Shown here: piece by piece, positions 12,703 through 26,212 of the stretch
Layout of the letters: each line of letters begins with the position of its first letter
Position numbering within the stretch: position 1 is the first letter of the stretch
Origin: Rhizomys pruinosus
Taxonomy: Eukaryota > Chordata > Mammalia > Rodentia > Spalacidae
Length of the DNA stretch: 64,000 bases
Direction of reading: 5' to 3'
NCBI GenBank assembly: GCA_009823505.1
Contig: VZQC01006291.1
Span: 685,636 to 749,635, forward strand
The notes under the pieces: model-generated
Told to the model about the DNA's origin: nothing
Database searches by the model: none
Seen by the model: the letters and a program-made list of their open reading frames with translations, nothing else
Position numbers and translations under genes: made by a program

Positions 12703-12934
12703 TAAAAAATTATCTTTATTTTATGTGTATGAGTGTATTGCCTTCAGGAACATAAGGGCACCTGTGTGTGCAATGCATGCCCAAGGAGGTCAGAAGAGGG
12801 TATGGTGAGATTCTCTGGAACTGGAGTTACTAAACTGGATGTTTGCTCACTACCATGGCGGTGCTGGAAATCAAACCTGGGTCCTCTGCGAGATCAGCCA
12901 GTACTCTGAACCACTGAACCATCTCTCCATTCCC
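12703..12934 (-). mobile_element. B3-type SINE, older copy
   Basis: atgtgtatgagtgtattgcc ... aaacctgggtcctctgcgag ... actgaaccatctctcc. Confidence 0.88.
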
Positions 12935-12944
12935 TTTCCTTTTA

Positions 12945-13385
12945 CCTTTATGTAGGTTCTGGGGATCATACTCAGATTGCCAGGCTTATGTAAAGAAAAT
13001 GTGCTTTACCGAACTGAGCTACTCCCTGGGCCTTTGATTTGTTTTATTTTGTTTTTTGAACTGTGGTCTCCCTATATAGACTAGGCTGACCTTAAACTCA
13101 CAGAGATCCTCCTGCCTCTGCTTGAGTGCTAGGATTAAATATCAGGTACCACCATGCCCATGTATTTCCTTTTTGAGATAGGATCTCTTTTGGTAGTTCA
13201 GGCTGGTCTCACTCTCTAGCTGAGGGTGACCTTGAAATTCTAATGCTCTTGACATTTCTTCTCCATGCTGAGAAAGCAGGTGTATATCACTGTGCTAGTT
13301 TTATATAAGTGGTTCTAGGGATCAAATCCAGGTCTTTATATGTATTTACACAACTTCTAATAACTGAGCTTCACTTTTACATAGT
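12945..13385 (-). mobile_element. RSINE1-like remnants with a B1 inside
   Basis: Antisense tRNA/B1 composite remnants: an ID-type end (gaactgagctactccctggg) at 12945-13035, a B1 at about 13050-13160, and an RSINE1-like block (gagataggatctcttttggt ... taactgagcttcac) at 13165-13385. Family names are tentative. Confidence 0.6.
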
Positions 13386-13489
13386 TCTGAAGAACTCTTG
13401 TGAATTTTTGCTTATTTTTTTGTTGTTGTTAAAAACTGTGACTTGCTATCTTTTCAGTTAAACTAATTGTCAACAAATACTTATTTTAG

Positions 13490-13642
<153 letters not shown>

Positions 13643-13841
13643 TAGGCAATTCTTTGAGTAACAAAGTACTTATAAAGATAGTACTTTAAAAAAAAAAAGG
13701 CACTAATTTGATTATTTTATATTCAAGTCAGGTACTGCTTCTTAATTTTTGTTTTATGTTAAACATAATTAAATTTGTATGTTTCTTATTTTTTAGTGTT
13801 AATAATCAAAAAAATTAGTGTTAACAATCAAATCTTTGGGG

Positions 13842-13923
13842 CTGGGGCCATAGTTCAATGGTAGAGGCTTACCCAGTATGCTTGATATCCTGGGTTTAAT
13901 CCTCAGTACCACTAAAAAATACT

Positions 13924-13924
<1 letters not shown>
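13842..13924 (+). mobile_element. ID-like SINE
   Basis: ggggctggggccatagttcaatggtagaggc matches the tRNA-Ala/ID 5' end; cctgggtttaatcctcagta is the B-box region; short A-tail. Not a tRNA gene: no foldable 3' half and poly(A) present. Confidence 0.8.
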
Positions 13925-13955
<31 letters not shown>

Positions 13956-13958
13956 CTC
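13925..13958. repeat. (GT)n microsatellite
   Basis: Directly follows the ID tail. Confidence 0.95.
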
Positions 13959-15023
<1,065 letters not shown>

Positions 15024-15186
15024 TAGAAAAAATACTTTGAATGTCCTTTCAAAATATTTTTAGGGTTCACTTGCAGCTTTTATTCTTAAAGTCCTTTAGG
15101 AATTACTGTAGGATGCTCAAAGGCTTAATTGTCAAGGTTGGAGAGAACTGTTACCTTAAAGAAATTGCAAGATACAAAAATGTTGC

Positions 15187-15340
15187 TGAACATGGTAAGT
15201 GGGCCAGGACTCTATCCTAGCACTTGAGAGACTAAGGCAAAAAGATCGTTGAGCTTGAGACCAGTCCGGACTACATAGTAAGTTTGAGGTTATCCCGGAC
15301 TACAGAAAGAAACCCTGTCTCTTAAAAAAATAAAAAATAG
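15187..15340 (+). mobile_element. Old B1/PB1-like SINE
   Basis: tcctagcacttgagagactaag, gagcttgagaccagtccgga, gaaaccctgtctcttaaaa. Confidence 0.7.
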
Positions 15341-16355
15341 ATGCTTATTTTAATTACACACTGATTCATAGATATTTTAAGAAATGCTGAGCTCCTTTTG
15401 TGGATTTATTATATATTTGTAATAATTACATTCTGTTTTAGCAGAGGATGACACAGAAAACCTGATCTTTCATAAGATAAATAATATAATTGTTTCTTGC
15501 ATTTAAACATATGACTTGAAGTTGTTTATGGTCATGATCGTTAGCCTTCAGGGATACTCAGGGATAAGAGGTTATTTTGAAAATGGCTAAAATGCCTGCT
15601 TATAGAATATGGTAGTATCTTGTTAGCTGAGGGCAATGTATGCAAGACTCCTCAGTGGATACTTGAAATGTAACATTGAGCCCTGTGCAGTTTGAGTATA
15701 GATTATGCAAAATGCTGAGGACCAAAAGTGTTTCATATTTCAAAGTTTGGGAGGTTTACAATGTTTACATAGCCCTTATAATCAGAAAATCCAAAATCTG
15801 ACACTTCTGAAACATTTCAAATTTTGATACATTTTCAATTCCAGGATTTTAGATTTGGAATGCCTGATCTGTATTATTTTTTTTCCCTGTATATACATTC
15901 ATTTGTATGTTAAGCTGAGTTTTTCTTTTGAAAGAAGCTCATCATGTTTCTTGTTTTTGTTTTGTTTTTCAGCATGTCTGCCAGTTTTCTTTTGTTTTCT
16001 TGTTTTGGGGTTTTTTATTTATTTATTTTTGACTTTGGGACCATTAGAGTCCACTAAGTGATTAATCTTTAGGAACCTCACATGTGGATATGCTGCACAC
16101 AGGAGGTTGTTCGTGTCAGGGACAGGACAGCTTGAGATTTCAGAATGTTATTCAGAATGGTACACAGTTGAAAGTTACCTATAGAATTTCCAATTGATAC
16201 TTTTGGGGTCCAGTTGACCACAGGTAGCTTTGACAGAATGCAAAACCATGGGTAAAAGGGATCTATTGTAACACAATATAAGAACTTCTAAAATTTTGCA
16301 TGAAATTTTAGAGATTCCTCATGCAATGAAGTCAAAGTATTGACCTCTACTTAAC
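15341..16355. other. Intron, nothing recognised
   Basis: No element or exon identified. Confidence 0.6.
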
Positions 16356-16367
16356 AACATCTGATGT

Positions 16368-16626
16368 GGGGCTGGAGAGATGGCCTACCGGTTAAGAGCG
16401 CCGGCCGCTCTTACAGAGGACCCGGGTTCGATCCCCAGCACCCACATGGCGGCCGAAAACCATCTGAAACTCCAATTCCAGGAGAACTCCAGTTCCAGGG
16501 GAATCGGAGACCCTCTTCTGACCTCCGTGGCATTGCACGACACGAGTGCACAGACTTGCATGCAGACAGTACATTCATACACATATGGAAATAAATAAAA
16601 TTAAATAAAAAATTTAAAAAAAAAAG
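16368..16626 (+). mobile_element. B3-type SINE, young, with TSD
   Basis: Near-consensus sense copy gggctggagagatggcctac ... atacacatatggaaataaat carrying the 17-bp duplication. TSD aacatctgatgt at 16356-16367 and 16627-16638. Confidence 0.96.
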
Positions 16627-16955
16627 AACATCTGATGTAAATAATCGATCATATTACTGTTGATCATTCAGAATTTTAAAGCTAAAAAGATTATAAATTT
16701 AGTTTTCTAGACAAGTCTCCTCATTTTATAGTTAAGGATAGTAAATCCCAAAGATAACTTTACGTATGTAATTGTCGGCAGTTGTATTAATGATAATTGC
16801 TTATAATTAGGTTGTGGACTTAACTGTTGCTTTATGGCTCCTGAACCTACTGTAAATCTTTCTAAATTTTTATTTCTAGTAGAAAAATATAGTAGTAGAA
16901 AAATATCTGTAATAAATTCCACATAGAATCATATGTAAAACACTTGTTTTGCAGC

Positions 16956-17090
16956 TAGGCATAATGGGGCATGGCTTTAATCCCAGCACTCAGGAGGTGG
17001 ATCTTTGCTGGTCTACATCATGAGTTCCAGGCCCACTGGGGCTGCAGGAAGACCCCCATCTCGAAAAGACCACCCCCCCCAAAAAAAAAC
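16956..17090 (+). mobile_element. B1 SINE with C8A9 tail
   Basis: gctaggcataatggggcatg ... atctcgaaaagaccacccc; tail is eight C then nine A (17073-17089). Confidence 0.88.
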
Positions 17091-17154
17091 CCACTTCTTG
17101 TTTCACTTATCCTTTTTAAAAAATTTTTTTTATTTGACCAAAAAAAAAAAAAAC

Positions 17155-17309
17155 GGGCATGGTGGCGCACGCCTGTAATCCTAGCACTTGGGAGGCAGAG
17201 GCAGGCGGATCTTTGTGAATTCAAGGCCAGCCTGGTCTACAGAGTGAGTTCCAGGACAGCTGGGGCTACAGGGAGACCTTGTCTCGAAAAGACCCCCCCC
17301 AAAAAAAAA
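17155..17309 (+). mobile_element. B1 SINE with C8A9 tail
   Basis: gggcatggtggcgcacgcct ... accttgtctcgaaaagac, then eight C and nine A (17293-17309). Confidence 0.95.
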
Positions 17310-17519
17310 TATTTATTTATTTTTTTATGTGTATGAGTGTACTATCTGGATGTAGGTTGGTGTACCCATGTCATACAATGCCACAGAGGTCAGAAGAGGG
17401 CGTCAGATTCCCCTGGAACTGGAGTTAAAGACAGTTCTTAGCCGCCATGTGGGTGCTGGGAATCAAACCAGGGTCCTCTGCAAGAGCAATTGGCTCCGCT
17501 GAGCCAGCTCTCCAGCCCC
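17310..17519 (-). mobile_element. B3-type SINE
   Basis: Abuts the preceding B1 tail; gtgtatgagtgtactatctg ... gctgagccagctctccagcc; subfamily without the 17-bp duplication. Confidence 0.92.
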
Positions 17520-18406
<887 letters not shown>

Positions 18407-18677
18407 TAGTGTTGGTAATTACAGAAGATCCTCCTCATCCTCTCAGACTGGCAAGCACAGTAACTGTACATTAAATAATTGGGGATATTCAACAAAGTCA
18501 CTCATCTGGCTACATCTCGTGTTTTACGGTTTTTATTTTAGTTTTAGTTTTTATAATTTTTGTTTTGATTGTTTTTGTCCAATTGAAGTTAGAAGTTCTG
18601 TTTTAGTTTCTGCAGAGACTGTTTTCAAGGACAGAAATACTAGAAATGGAATACAGGGTCCTTGTGTTAAAATGAGC

Positions 18678-18835
18678 CTTTCGGGTGTGGTGACACACGC
18701 CTTTAATCCTAGCACTTGGGAGGCAGAGGCAGGTGGATCTTTGTGAGTTCAAGGCTGGCCTGGTCTACAGAGTGAGTTCCAGGACAGCTGGGCTATATAG
18801 GGAGACCCTGTCTCAAAAAGACCAAAAAAAAAAAA
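18678..18835 (+). mobile_element. B1 SINE
   Basis: ttcgggtgtggtgacacacg ... ccctgtctcaaaaagaccaa, poly(A). Flanks aaaatgagcct and aaaatgagtct are a likely TSD. Confidence 0.94.
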
Positions 18836-19120
18836 TGAGTCTGCGTCTCAAGAAAATAACCAAATAATCCATAGCATGTGGACATGGCAAAAGTTGTCCT
18901 TCTGTAGAAGGGTGTGTAGCCATGCCAAATGAAGCAGTAAGCACATCCAGAGGAACCTCTGCTAGGTTCTTATTCCTAATGCAAAGGGGCCCTGTGCCTC
19001 ACTAAGTGGTCAGAACTCAACCTCATATTCTTACTTGGTTGACTGATTTAAAGCAATGCAGTTTTCAGCACCAAATTTAACCTGAGCAAGTATTCTGATT
19101 TCATGAAGTACTGACCTTGG

Positions 19121-19180
19121 AGGAATTTGAATTTCTTTTTTTTTTTTTTTTTTTTCCACATAAAAGGAATTTGAATTTCT
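19121..19180 (-). mobile_element. Poly(A)-only retroinsertion with TSD
   Basis: Perfect 16-bp direct repeats aggaatttgaatttct (19121-19136, 19165-19180) enclose only 28 nt: T19 plus ccacataaa. On the - strand this is tttatgtgg followed by A19, the mark of an L1-type insertion truncated almost to its tail. Confidence 0.85.
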
Positions 19181-19434
19181 GCTAAGTGACTTCTTTGCAA
19201 TTTTTTTATATGAAATTTTGTCTCATTTAACCCTTTTATAGACAAGACAGTACATTTCTTTTTTTATTTCCCATACTTGTTATACCTCCAGCTCCTCAGA
19301 TACATAATTTTAGACTGTGGTAATAGTTTTCCCACCATGTTGAATACTAGTTATGTTACTTTAAAGTCAATAAATGTAGCCACTATGACTAGGGTTTTTA
19401 TGAATTTATGAATTATGTTATTTTCTGCATATAT

Positions 19435-19562
19435 TTGAGTATTGTGTGCCAAAGCACCAAGCACATGTGTGGAGGTCAGGGACAACTTATGAGTGTCAGT
19501 TCTTTCCTACCTCAAGCTTGGCAGCAAGTACCTTTTACCCCCTGAGTCATCTTGTGGGTCCT
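19435..19562 (-). mobile_element. Old tRNA-derived SINE (B2 superfamily)
   Basis: acatgtgtggaggtcagggacaact ... cttggcagcaagtaccttttaccccctgagtcatc. Confidence 0.65.
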
Positions 19563-19660
19563 TGAATCTTGTTTTTCATATCAATCTGCTAGTCTCTCCA
19601 TCATTCGATTAGTGAATTGACACCATTATATTCAGAATTTTAATTAAAAGCGCTAATATA

Positions 19661-19808
19661 GCCAGGTGTAGTAATGTGCCCCTTTAATCGCAGTCCTTGC
19701 AATACAGATCTCTGTGAGATGGACGCCAGCGTGGTCCATGTAGTGACTTCCAGGAAGGCTGGGACTAAGGAGACCCTGTCACAAAAAGAAAAGAAAGAAA
19801 AAAGAAAA
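19661..19808 (+). mobile_element. B1 SINE, diverged
   Basis: tagccaggtgtagtaatgtg ... aaggagaccctgtcacaaaa. Confidence 0.82.
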
Positions 19809-19829
19809 GCTCTGTATTAATTCCTATCA

Positions 19830-20470
19830 TTTATTGATTTGGTGTTCTACTGTTACTCATTTGTGTAACTGCTGTTCTAGTGTGATTTATTCTTTGCTCT
19901 TAGCATCATGGATGTGTTTGGCTTTCTTCTTTCCAAAGGATTCCTTCCAGTATCTTCTGTGGAGCTTGTTTAATGATCATAAATTTCTCTAACCTGTTTT
20001 TTTATATGCAAAGTTTGTCTTTCTCCTTCAATTCTGACAGATTGTTTTGCTGTGTATGGTAGTCTAGGTTGATAGGTGTTATCTTTCAGAGTTTGAAATA
20101 CATCATTCTAAGCCTCCCAGCTTTTAAAGTTTCTGTTGGAAAGCATGTTGTAATTATAGTGGCCTGTCTATATGAGAGAAACTTGGTGTTTCTGTTTCTC
20201 TCTTGCAGCTTTCAGTATACTTTCTTTGTGCCTTCTATACCTAGATGGGATCAGTACCTAGATTTGGAAAGTTTTCTACTATGATTTTACTGGAAATGTT
20301 TTCTATGCTTTTTAGCATAAAAGTTCTGTGCTCCTGAATTTAGATCTGGTTTTTCATCAAAGTGTCCTATAGTTCTCAAATATTCTATGTGTACCTTCTT
20401 TTTGTATATTCTAATTCCTTTCTGAATCTTTAATTCCTGATGCTGTTTTTCCGTTAATCCATTATATTGG
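19830..20470 (-). mobile_element. Ancient L1 fragment, antisense
   Basis: Antisense L1 hallmarks: cagattgttttgctgtgtatggtag, ctaagcctcccagcttttaaagtttctg, ttctctcttgcagctttcagtatac. Likely an L1M-age 3' part. Confidence 0.65.
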
Positions 20471-20493
20471 AAAGGGTTTCCATGGTGGGTTTT

Positions 20494-20723
20494 TTTTTTA
20501 AGGCTTTTTACTTCTGTGTGTATGCGTGTGTTGCTTGCATGTATATAAATGCACTAGTGCTGTGGTGCTGTGCAGTCCCCACAGAGAACAGAAGAGGGTG
20601 TTGGATCCCCTGGAACTGGAGTTGTGGACTGTTGTTAGCTGCCATATGGGTGCTGGAATTTGAACCTGGGTCCTTTGCAAGAGCAGCCAGTGCTCTTAAC
20701 CTCTGAGCCATCTTCCCAGCCCC
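20494..20723 (-). mobile_element. B3-type SINE with TSD
   Basis: cagaagagggtgttggatcc ... ctctgagccatcttcccagc; flanks tccatggtgggttttt and tccatggaggttttt are an imperfect TSD. Confidence 0.88.
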
Positions 20724-20794
20724 TCCATGGAGGTTTTTATTTGACTTAATGAATTTCCAATTTCCAGTATTTCTGTTTCATTTTTCAGTTTTTA

Positions 20795-20975
20795 AATTTT
20801 ATTTATTTTGTGTGTTTGTGTATAAATGCGTGCATGCCATGGTGTGTATGTGGAAGGCCGAGGGACTTGCGGGAATCAGTTCTCTCTTTCTACTATATGG
20901 AACATGGAAGTCAAATTCAGGTCCTTAGGCTTGATGGCAAATGCCTTTCCTTGCTAAGCCATCTTACCAGCCCTT
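20795..20975 (-). mobile_element. Old tRNA-derived SINE (B2 superfamily)
   Basis: gtgtatgtggaaggccgaggg ... aggtccttaggcttgatggc ... gctaagccatcttaccagc. Confidence 0.65.
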
Positions 20976-21183
20976 TGAGAAAGCTATTGAGAGTCATTTT
21001 TCTTGAACTTACTGTGTAACCTAGGATAATCTCAAACTTTGGATCCTCCTGTCTCTACCTCCCAAATAGTGGTTTTATAGGCATGGACCACTACTCTGGG
21101 ATTATGTAGTACTGAGGATAGAACCCATCGCTTTGTGTATACTAGGCAAGTACCCTGCCAGCTGAAAGCTATACCCCCAGCCT
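20976..21183 (-). mobile_element. RSINE1-like SINE
   Basis: B1-like part (cttactgtgtaacctaggataatctc) joined to an ID-like part (atactaggcaagtaccctgccagctgaaagctatacccccagcc). Confidence 0.65.
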
Positions 21184-21979
21184 CTTGACTTCAGTGTTCC
21201 ACAACTGCACAGACACACAGACAGTATTTCTTTACATTTTTGTCTCCCACTCTGTGGGGAGAGTGGGTTTGTAGGTCATGCCCTCAGCACTCAATTCAGG
21301 TGTGTTCTAACTTTTCAGTGAAGTCCAGTATTTAAAAAAAAAAAAAAAAATAGACATTCCCTGTGAATTGCTCATGCCTGTGCAACACATCTACATTGCA
21401 ACCTCCCATGCAACAGGAGGCCAGGAACTCAAAATGGCATGAATGGCCAAACTGAAAATTAGGAGTCTACAGAGTATGGTTCCATGGACAGGTCCCCTAT
21501 ATTCAGCTTTATCCATCCAGGGCTTCAGGAAACATTGTAGAAAAGGAAGTGGAAAGATTGTAAGAGCCAGGGAGGTGGTACAAGACCAAATTGAAATTAA
21601 TCCTACAGGCTCCTGGGACCCATTCATATGAACCTACAGCATTGGTATCAGCATGTACAAGACCCATGCAAGCTCAGCCATACAAAAACCCAGCACAGAA
21701 CTACAGAAATGGGTAGCAGTGCCTAATCTTGGCTTAGAAATATTGGCAGCTGATTTCATTGGGTGAGGAAGAACTGGTCTTCTTTAGGAAAGGGAGTCCA
21801 GATAGGCTGACTAGAGCTCAGGGGATGAACTGGCACTGAGGAATGGGTGGGTAGAGTAGTTTGGCACAATGGAACCTAGCACAAATGACAGAATTTCTGA
21901 ATGGGGGGGGGCGGAGTGCTAGAGGGTGCCAGTGGAGAAGCAGGTATAAAGGTATTTAAGACTGAAAAACTATATATGA
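21184..21979. other. Intron, nothing recognised
   Basis: Contains an A17 run near 21333; reading frames on both strands at 21391-21631 are short and have no recognisable family. Confidence 0.55.
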
Positions 21980-22235
21980 GGGGGCTGGAGATATGACTCA
22001 AAGATTAAGAGCTCCGGCTGCTCTTGGGGAGGACCCAGGTTTAAGTCCCAGTACCTATATGGCCGCTAAGAACCGTCTTTAAGCCAGGCATGGTGGCGTA
22101 CACTTTTAATCTTAGCACTTGAGAGGCAGAGGCAGGTGGATCTCTGTGAGTTCAAGGCCAGCCTGGTCTACAGAGTGAGTTCCAGGCCAGGTGGGACTAC
22201 AGGGAGACACTGTCTCAAAAAAAAAAATAATAATA
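21980..22235 (+). mobile_element. Composite SINE: B3-type head fused to B1
   Basis: B3-type head (ggggctggagatatgactca ... ggccgctaagaaccgtctttaa, to about 22081) runs without a tail straight into the exact 5' end of B1 (gccaggcatggtggcgtaca), ending in one A-rich tail (22218-22235). No B3 3' half follows. Flanks tatatatga and tacatatga may be a weak TSD. Same junction as at 37903, 43440 and 55848. Confidence 0.85.
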
Positions 22236-22899
22236 ATACATATGAAACATATAAAAAATTCAATACATTTATATTACAAAAAGATAGTCCATGGATTGTT
22301 ACAAATTTTGTTTCAGTTCCACTCTAAAATTTACATACCTGTTCCAGCTTTTACTTGCTATTTACATGCAGCCTCAAAGTAGAATGGTTGAGAGCTCACA
22401 CAGCCCTGGATGTGTCCCCAGTCCTATTTATGCTGGTGCCTTTCCAGATTCCTAGGAGCTTCCAGAGCTTTAAGTGAACATTTTTCAATATCTTTTTTTT
22501 AGGATTTGCACTGAGCTTGTTGCTTACAGTAGCTGTTACTCTTCCCCCTATTTAGGCATCTGTAATAGTAAATACTTAAGATTGTTTTTGACAAATACAT
22601 TCAGGAATAAAGGTGTTTTACAGGGGTTAAGCTATGAGTTAGAGCAGATAAAGGCAAATCTTACAGATATTGTTTTCTAGGAAATAGCCATACAAAATAG
22701 ACAATGACATCTCAAATTGCTAGGTTGCTAATTTTTACTATAGTTGTGACTTATTTTCAGTGATACGGCAGAAGTGAAGTGAGGGTTTGACAATGGGGCA
22801 TGTTTAGAGTCATGAAAGTGGTTTGGTTTGGTTTGGTTAGTATGATTAGTAAACATTTCTAGGTTTGCTGTAAACAGAAAAAAAAGCAGGTAAATTTTG
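22236..22899. other. Intron, nothing recognised
   Basis: Only a short (GGTTT)n run near 22820. Confidence 0.55.
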
Positions 22900-24049
22900 A
22901 CAATTTTTGACTGGTTCATTGTTTTTACTACAGAAGAGGATTTTAGAGTTCTTTATTTCACTATTTTTGATGAAATCCAAATCTTTTCTCTACAAAAAAT
23001 TAGAATTGTATTAAATCTTTGGGGAGAATTGAAATTTTTACTATGTTGAATCTTCTGTTCTTAGGAATACGGTATGTGGCCACCTAGATTTTTTATTTTC
23101 ACTTCTCAGCATACACATCTACATTTTGTTAGATTTAAATCTTAACCTGTCTGTCCTCTCCTCCCCACCCAGATCCTGTGGGATTTTGTACATAATGTCA
23201 TATATGAGTACCAATAGCCTTGTTTTTTCCTTTCCAGTTTGTATGCATATAGCTTTGTCTTACTGCACTGCTTAGTACTTGTAGCACTATGTTGAATAAA
23301 AGTGGTGAACACAGATTCATTAATTATCTTAGAAAGAAAGCGTTGGGCTGGAGAGATAGCCTAGCAGTTAAGAGCACCGACTGCTCTTGCAGAGGACCCG
23401 GGTTCCAGGGAAATTCGAGACCCTCTTCTGACCTCCACAGCATTGTACGACACGGGTGCACAAACCTACATGCAGACAGTAGTACATTCATACACATACA
23501 AAAATAAATAAAATTAAAAAAAAAAAGAAAGCGTTGAATTTTCACCATTAAGTATGTAGTTGTCTTTTATTGATGATGCTCTTTATCAGATTCAGGAAGT
23601 TCCTATGTAGATTCTTTGGTTTCTGAAAATTTTTATCATGAGTATGCTCAGTTTTGTTAATTGTTCTTCTGTATCTATTGGTATGATTATGTCATTTTCT
23701 TCTTTAGCATATTGATATAAAGGATTACATTAGTTCATTTTTAAATAATAAATATACCTTACTTCCTTGCAATAAATCTCACTTGGTTGTGGTGTATAAA
23801 TATGTACTTCTTTTCCACATGTGAATGAATTCTGTTTGTTAGCATTTTGTTAATGGGTTTTTGCTTCACTATTCTTGAGAGCTAGTGTTCTTTTGTAGTT
23901 TTCTCAGTATGTCTTATTTTAGTATTAGGATATCTAACTTTGTAAAGTGAATTGGGAAGTTATTTTCTGGAAGAAACCATGTGGAACTGGAGTTAATTCC
24001 TCTTTAAACATTTCGTGTAATTCTGAAGTGAAGCGATTTGGGCCTAGAA
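22900..24049 (-). mobile_element. Ancient L1 ORF2 fragment, antisense
   Basis: Strong antisense L1 ORF2 markers: actatgttgaataaaagtggtgaacacag, tgatgatgctctttatcagattcaggaagttcc, aatgggtttttgcttcactattcttgag, tctggaagaaaccatgtgg. A younger SINE is inserted at 23345-23523. Heavily mutated. Confidence 0.82.
23345..23523 (+). mobile_element. B3-type SINE with TSD and internal deletion
   Basis: gggctggagagatagcctag ... atacacatacaaaaataaat; lacks the segment between gacccgggttc and cagggaaattc. TSD aaagaaagcgtt at 23333-23344 and 23524-23535. Confidence 0.93.
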
Positions 24050-24224
24050 TTTTGTGCGCGTGTATGTATTTCTGTGGGAGTGTGTGGGGAGCATGCATGT
24101 GTGGGGAAGTCAGGACAATTAGTCAGAGTTGGCTCTGGTACTACCACATGGAATCCAGGGTTCTAACTCAGGTTGTCAGGCTTGGTGGCAAACTCCTTTA
24201 CCTGCTGAGCCATCTCACTGGCTC
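24050..24224 (-). mobile_element. Old tRNA-derived SINE (B2 superfamily)
   Basis: aagtcaggacaattagtcag ... ggttgtcaggcttggtggcaaac ... ctgagccatctcactggc. Confidence 0.65.
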
Positions 24225-24266
24225 TCTGGAGACTTCTTTTGGAGGTACTTAAAATGGTGAGTTTTC

Positions 24267-24438
24267 CAGGGTATGGTGGTGCATGCCCTTTATCCCCATA
24301 CTCAGAAGGCAGAGGCAGGCTGGTCTCTGAGATCAAGGACATCCTAGCCTAGATAGCAGGTTCCAGGCCAGCTGGAGCTACAAGTAGACTGTCTCAATAC
24401 ATACATACATACATACATACATACATACATACATACAT
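24267..24438 (+). mobile_element. B1 SINE with (CATA)n tail
   Basis: agggtatggtggtgcatgcc ... tagactgtctcaatacatac; (CATA)n at 24397-24438 replaces poly(A). Confidence 0.85.
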
Positions 24439-24439
24439 C

Positions 24440-24800
24440 ACTCAGTTTCCTGACTATTGCTTTAGGGTTGTTCAAATACCGTATTTCATATTCTTATAAG
24501 TTATGGTGATTTGTGTTTAGCAGGAAAATTTATTTGTTTGGTTCATATTGTCAAATTGTACACAAATTGTTTTATCCTTTGGTGAGTATAGACTCTAGTG
24601 AAATGTCTTTGTTTAGTCATGGGCAAGTTGTGTTTCTTCAACTTTTTCTCCCTACCCTTGTTAACTCTTGCCAAAAATTTGTTAATTTTGCTGATTTTCC
24701 CCTTACTTGGATTCGTCATTTTGTTTTACTGTTTTACATTTTTTTGGTGTTCTTACCTTTGCCTGACAATTTATTTTGCTATTTTTCAAGGCTCTTGAGC
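24440..24800 (-). mobile_element. Ancient L1 ORF2 fragment, antisense (continued)
   Basis: aaatttatttgtttggttcatattgtcaaattg and gtgaaatgtctttgtttagtcatgg fit the same antisense ORF2 order as 22900-24049. Confidence 0.65.
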
Positions 24801-24808
24801 TAAAAGTT

Positions 24809-24970
24809 GATGATCTTGTATGAATTTCTGAGTACTCTCATGTCTACCTGTTATCTCCTCATAGCAGGTAGTTTGGGGTTACAGATGTGTGATGATCTTG
24901 TGTGAACTTCTGAGTACTCTCATGTCTCTCCTTTCATCTCCTCATAGCAGCACTGGGGTTACAGATGTGT
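24809..24970. repeat. Two-copy tandem duplication, 82-bp period
   Basis: Unit 1 (24809-24890) and unit 2 (24891-24970) both read gatgatcttgt-tgaa-ttctgagtactctcatgtct ... ctcctcatagcag ... ggggttacagatgtgt, with a few differences and a 2-bp length change. Confidence 0.92.
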
Positions 24971-25055
24971 GGCTTTGACCTGGGTTCTGGGGATTTGAAC
25001 TCAGCTCTTCACACATGCACAGCAAGTATTTTACCCCTGAGCCATCTCCCCAGCC
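24971..25055 (-). mobile_element. tRNA-derived SINE end (ID/RSINE1/B4 type)
   Basis: ctggggatttgaactcagct ... acccctgagccatctcccca. Confidence 0.65.
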
Positions 25056-26212
25056 ACTTATATGACTTTTTGTATGATCATATGCTTTCATTTCTCAGGA
25101 AGTTTCCTAGGAGTGAAATATCTTAGATTACATGTTTTCCAAGCTGTTTATTGGTAATTTATTGTAATTATAACTGATAAAAGTTGGTTTATGGTAGCTT
25201 GAGATTCTTTTTAAAGATCTTTCATGATAGTTTGAAAAACACTTCTATAACTTTAGGGTTAGATTTAGGTATTTATAGGAACTGTTTTTACACTGTAAAA
25301 GAAGACTATAGATGTAGATTGAGTGATGGGTTTAAAAGTAAGAAAAGAAAAAGTACTCTGATTTTAATATTCTGTTAATAGAGTTAGGGTGAGTGCATTA
25401 AGTCCAGCCATAGAGGGACTGAGAATGGGAGAAATGATGGGCATTAACCTAAGAATGAGAACTTGTATCAGTGATAGTTTGTGACTGCCTGTTTAAATTT
25501 TGTGGCTATAAATTTAAAATGAGACCAGTTTTTTAAGACATCTTACTAATATTAATTTGCTCAGGCACAGTCAGAAAACTGTATAGTTTTAATTAGAAGT
25601 AAAGTTTTTCCTTGAAAGTGCAATATAGGAATGGTGGTATAACGTAGGAATGGGTCTTAGCAAGGGAATGGTTGATTAACAGGTTGTTGAACTTCACTCG
25701 GCAAAGGGAAGAAATGAAGGAGATAACAGATTGTGAAATGATAGTAAGTACATTAGTGAATTACATGACTAGATTTAAGGGATGGGTAGACCAGCCTGAG
25801 GATGTTTTGTTTTTGGTGATTTACATTATGTACAATATAAGGAAAATATGATTGAAGTAAAGGAACAGAGAGACAGAAAAAGATTGACTTTCTGTGTTTA
25901 GGTTGAAATCACATGACCACAAGCATAATGATGGATTAAAGACCTTGAATCAGGTGCCAGAGTCATTGGTCAGAAAGTAGTAAGGGAGAACTTTGAGGGA
26001 AGTAGTTAATTAGCAAAAAGGATGATGGGTAGCAGAGTCAGATTCCATGATGTTAAAAGAAGCTGAAGTGAGGCACAATTAGGAAAGAGTGTAATTGTAG
26101 TGAGAGAACCTCTTCCTTAAATGTTTACAGCTACTCACTACTTGATAAGGCTCAAAAGAGAAGTGTCTTCAGAAATAACCAGATTTCTATTAGAATAAGA
26201 AGGTATATTCCT
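25056..26212. other. Intron, nothing recognised
   Basis: 1.1 kb without an element or exon I can name. Confidence 0.6.

Noticed and set aside
13842..13924. tRNA-Ala-like gene
   Set aside because: Only the 5' half is tRNA-like and it ends in poly(A), (GT)n: an ID-like SINE. The same applies to 44275-44345 and to all B3-type heads.
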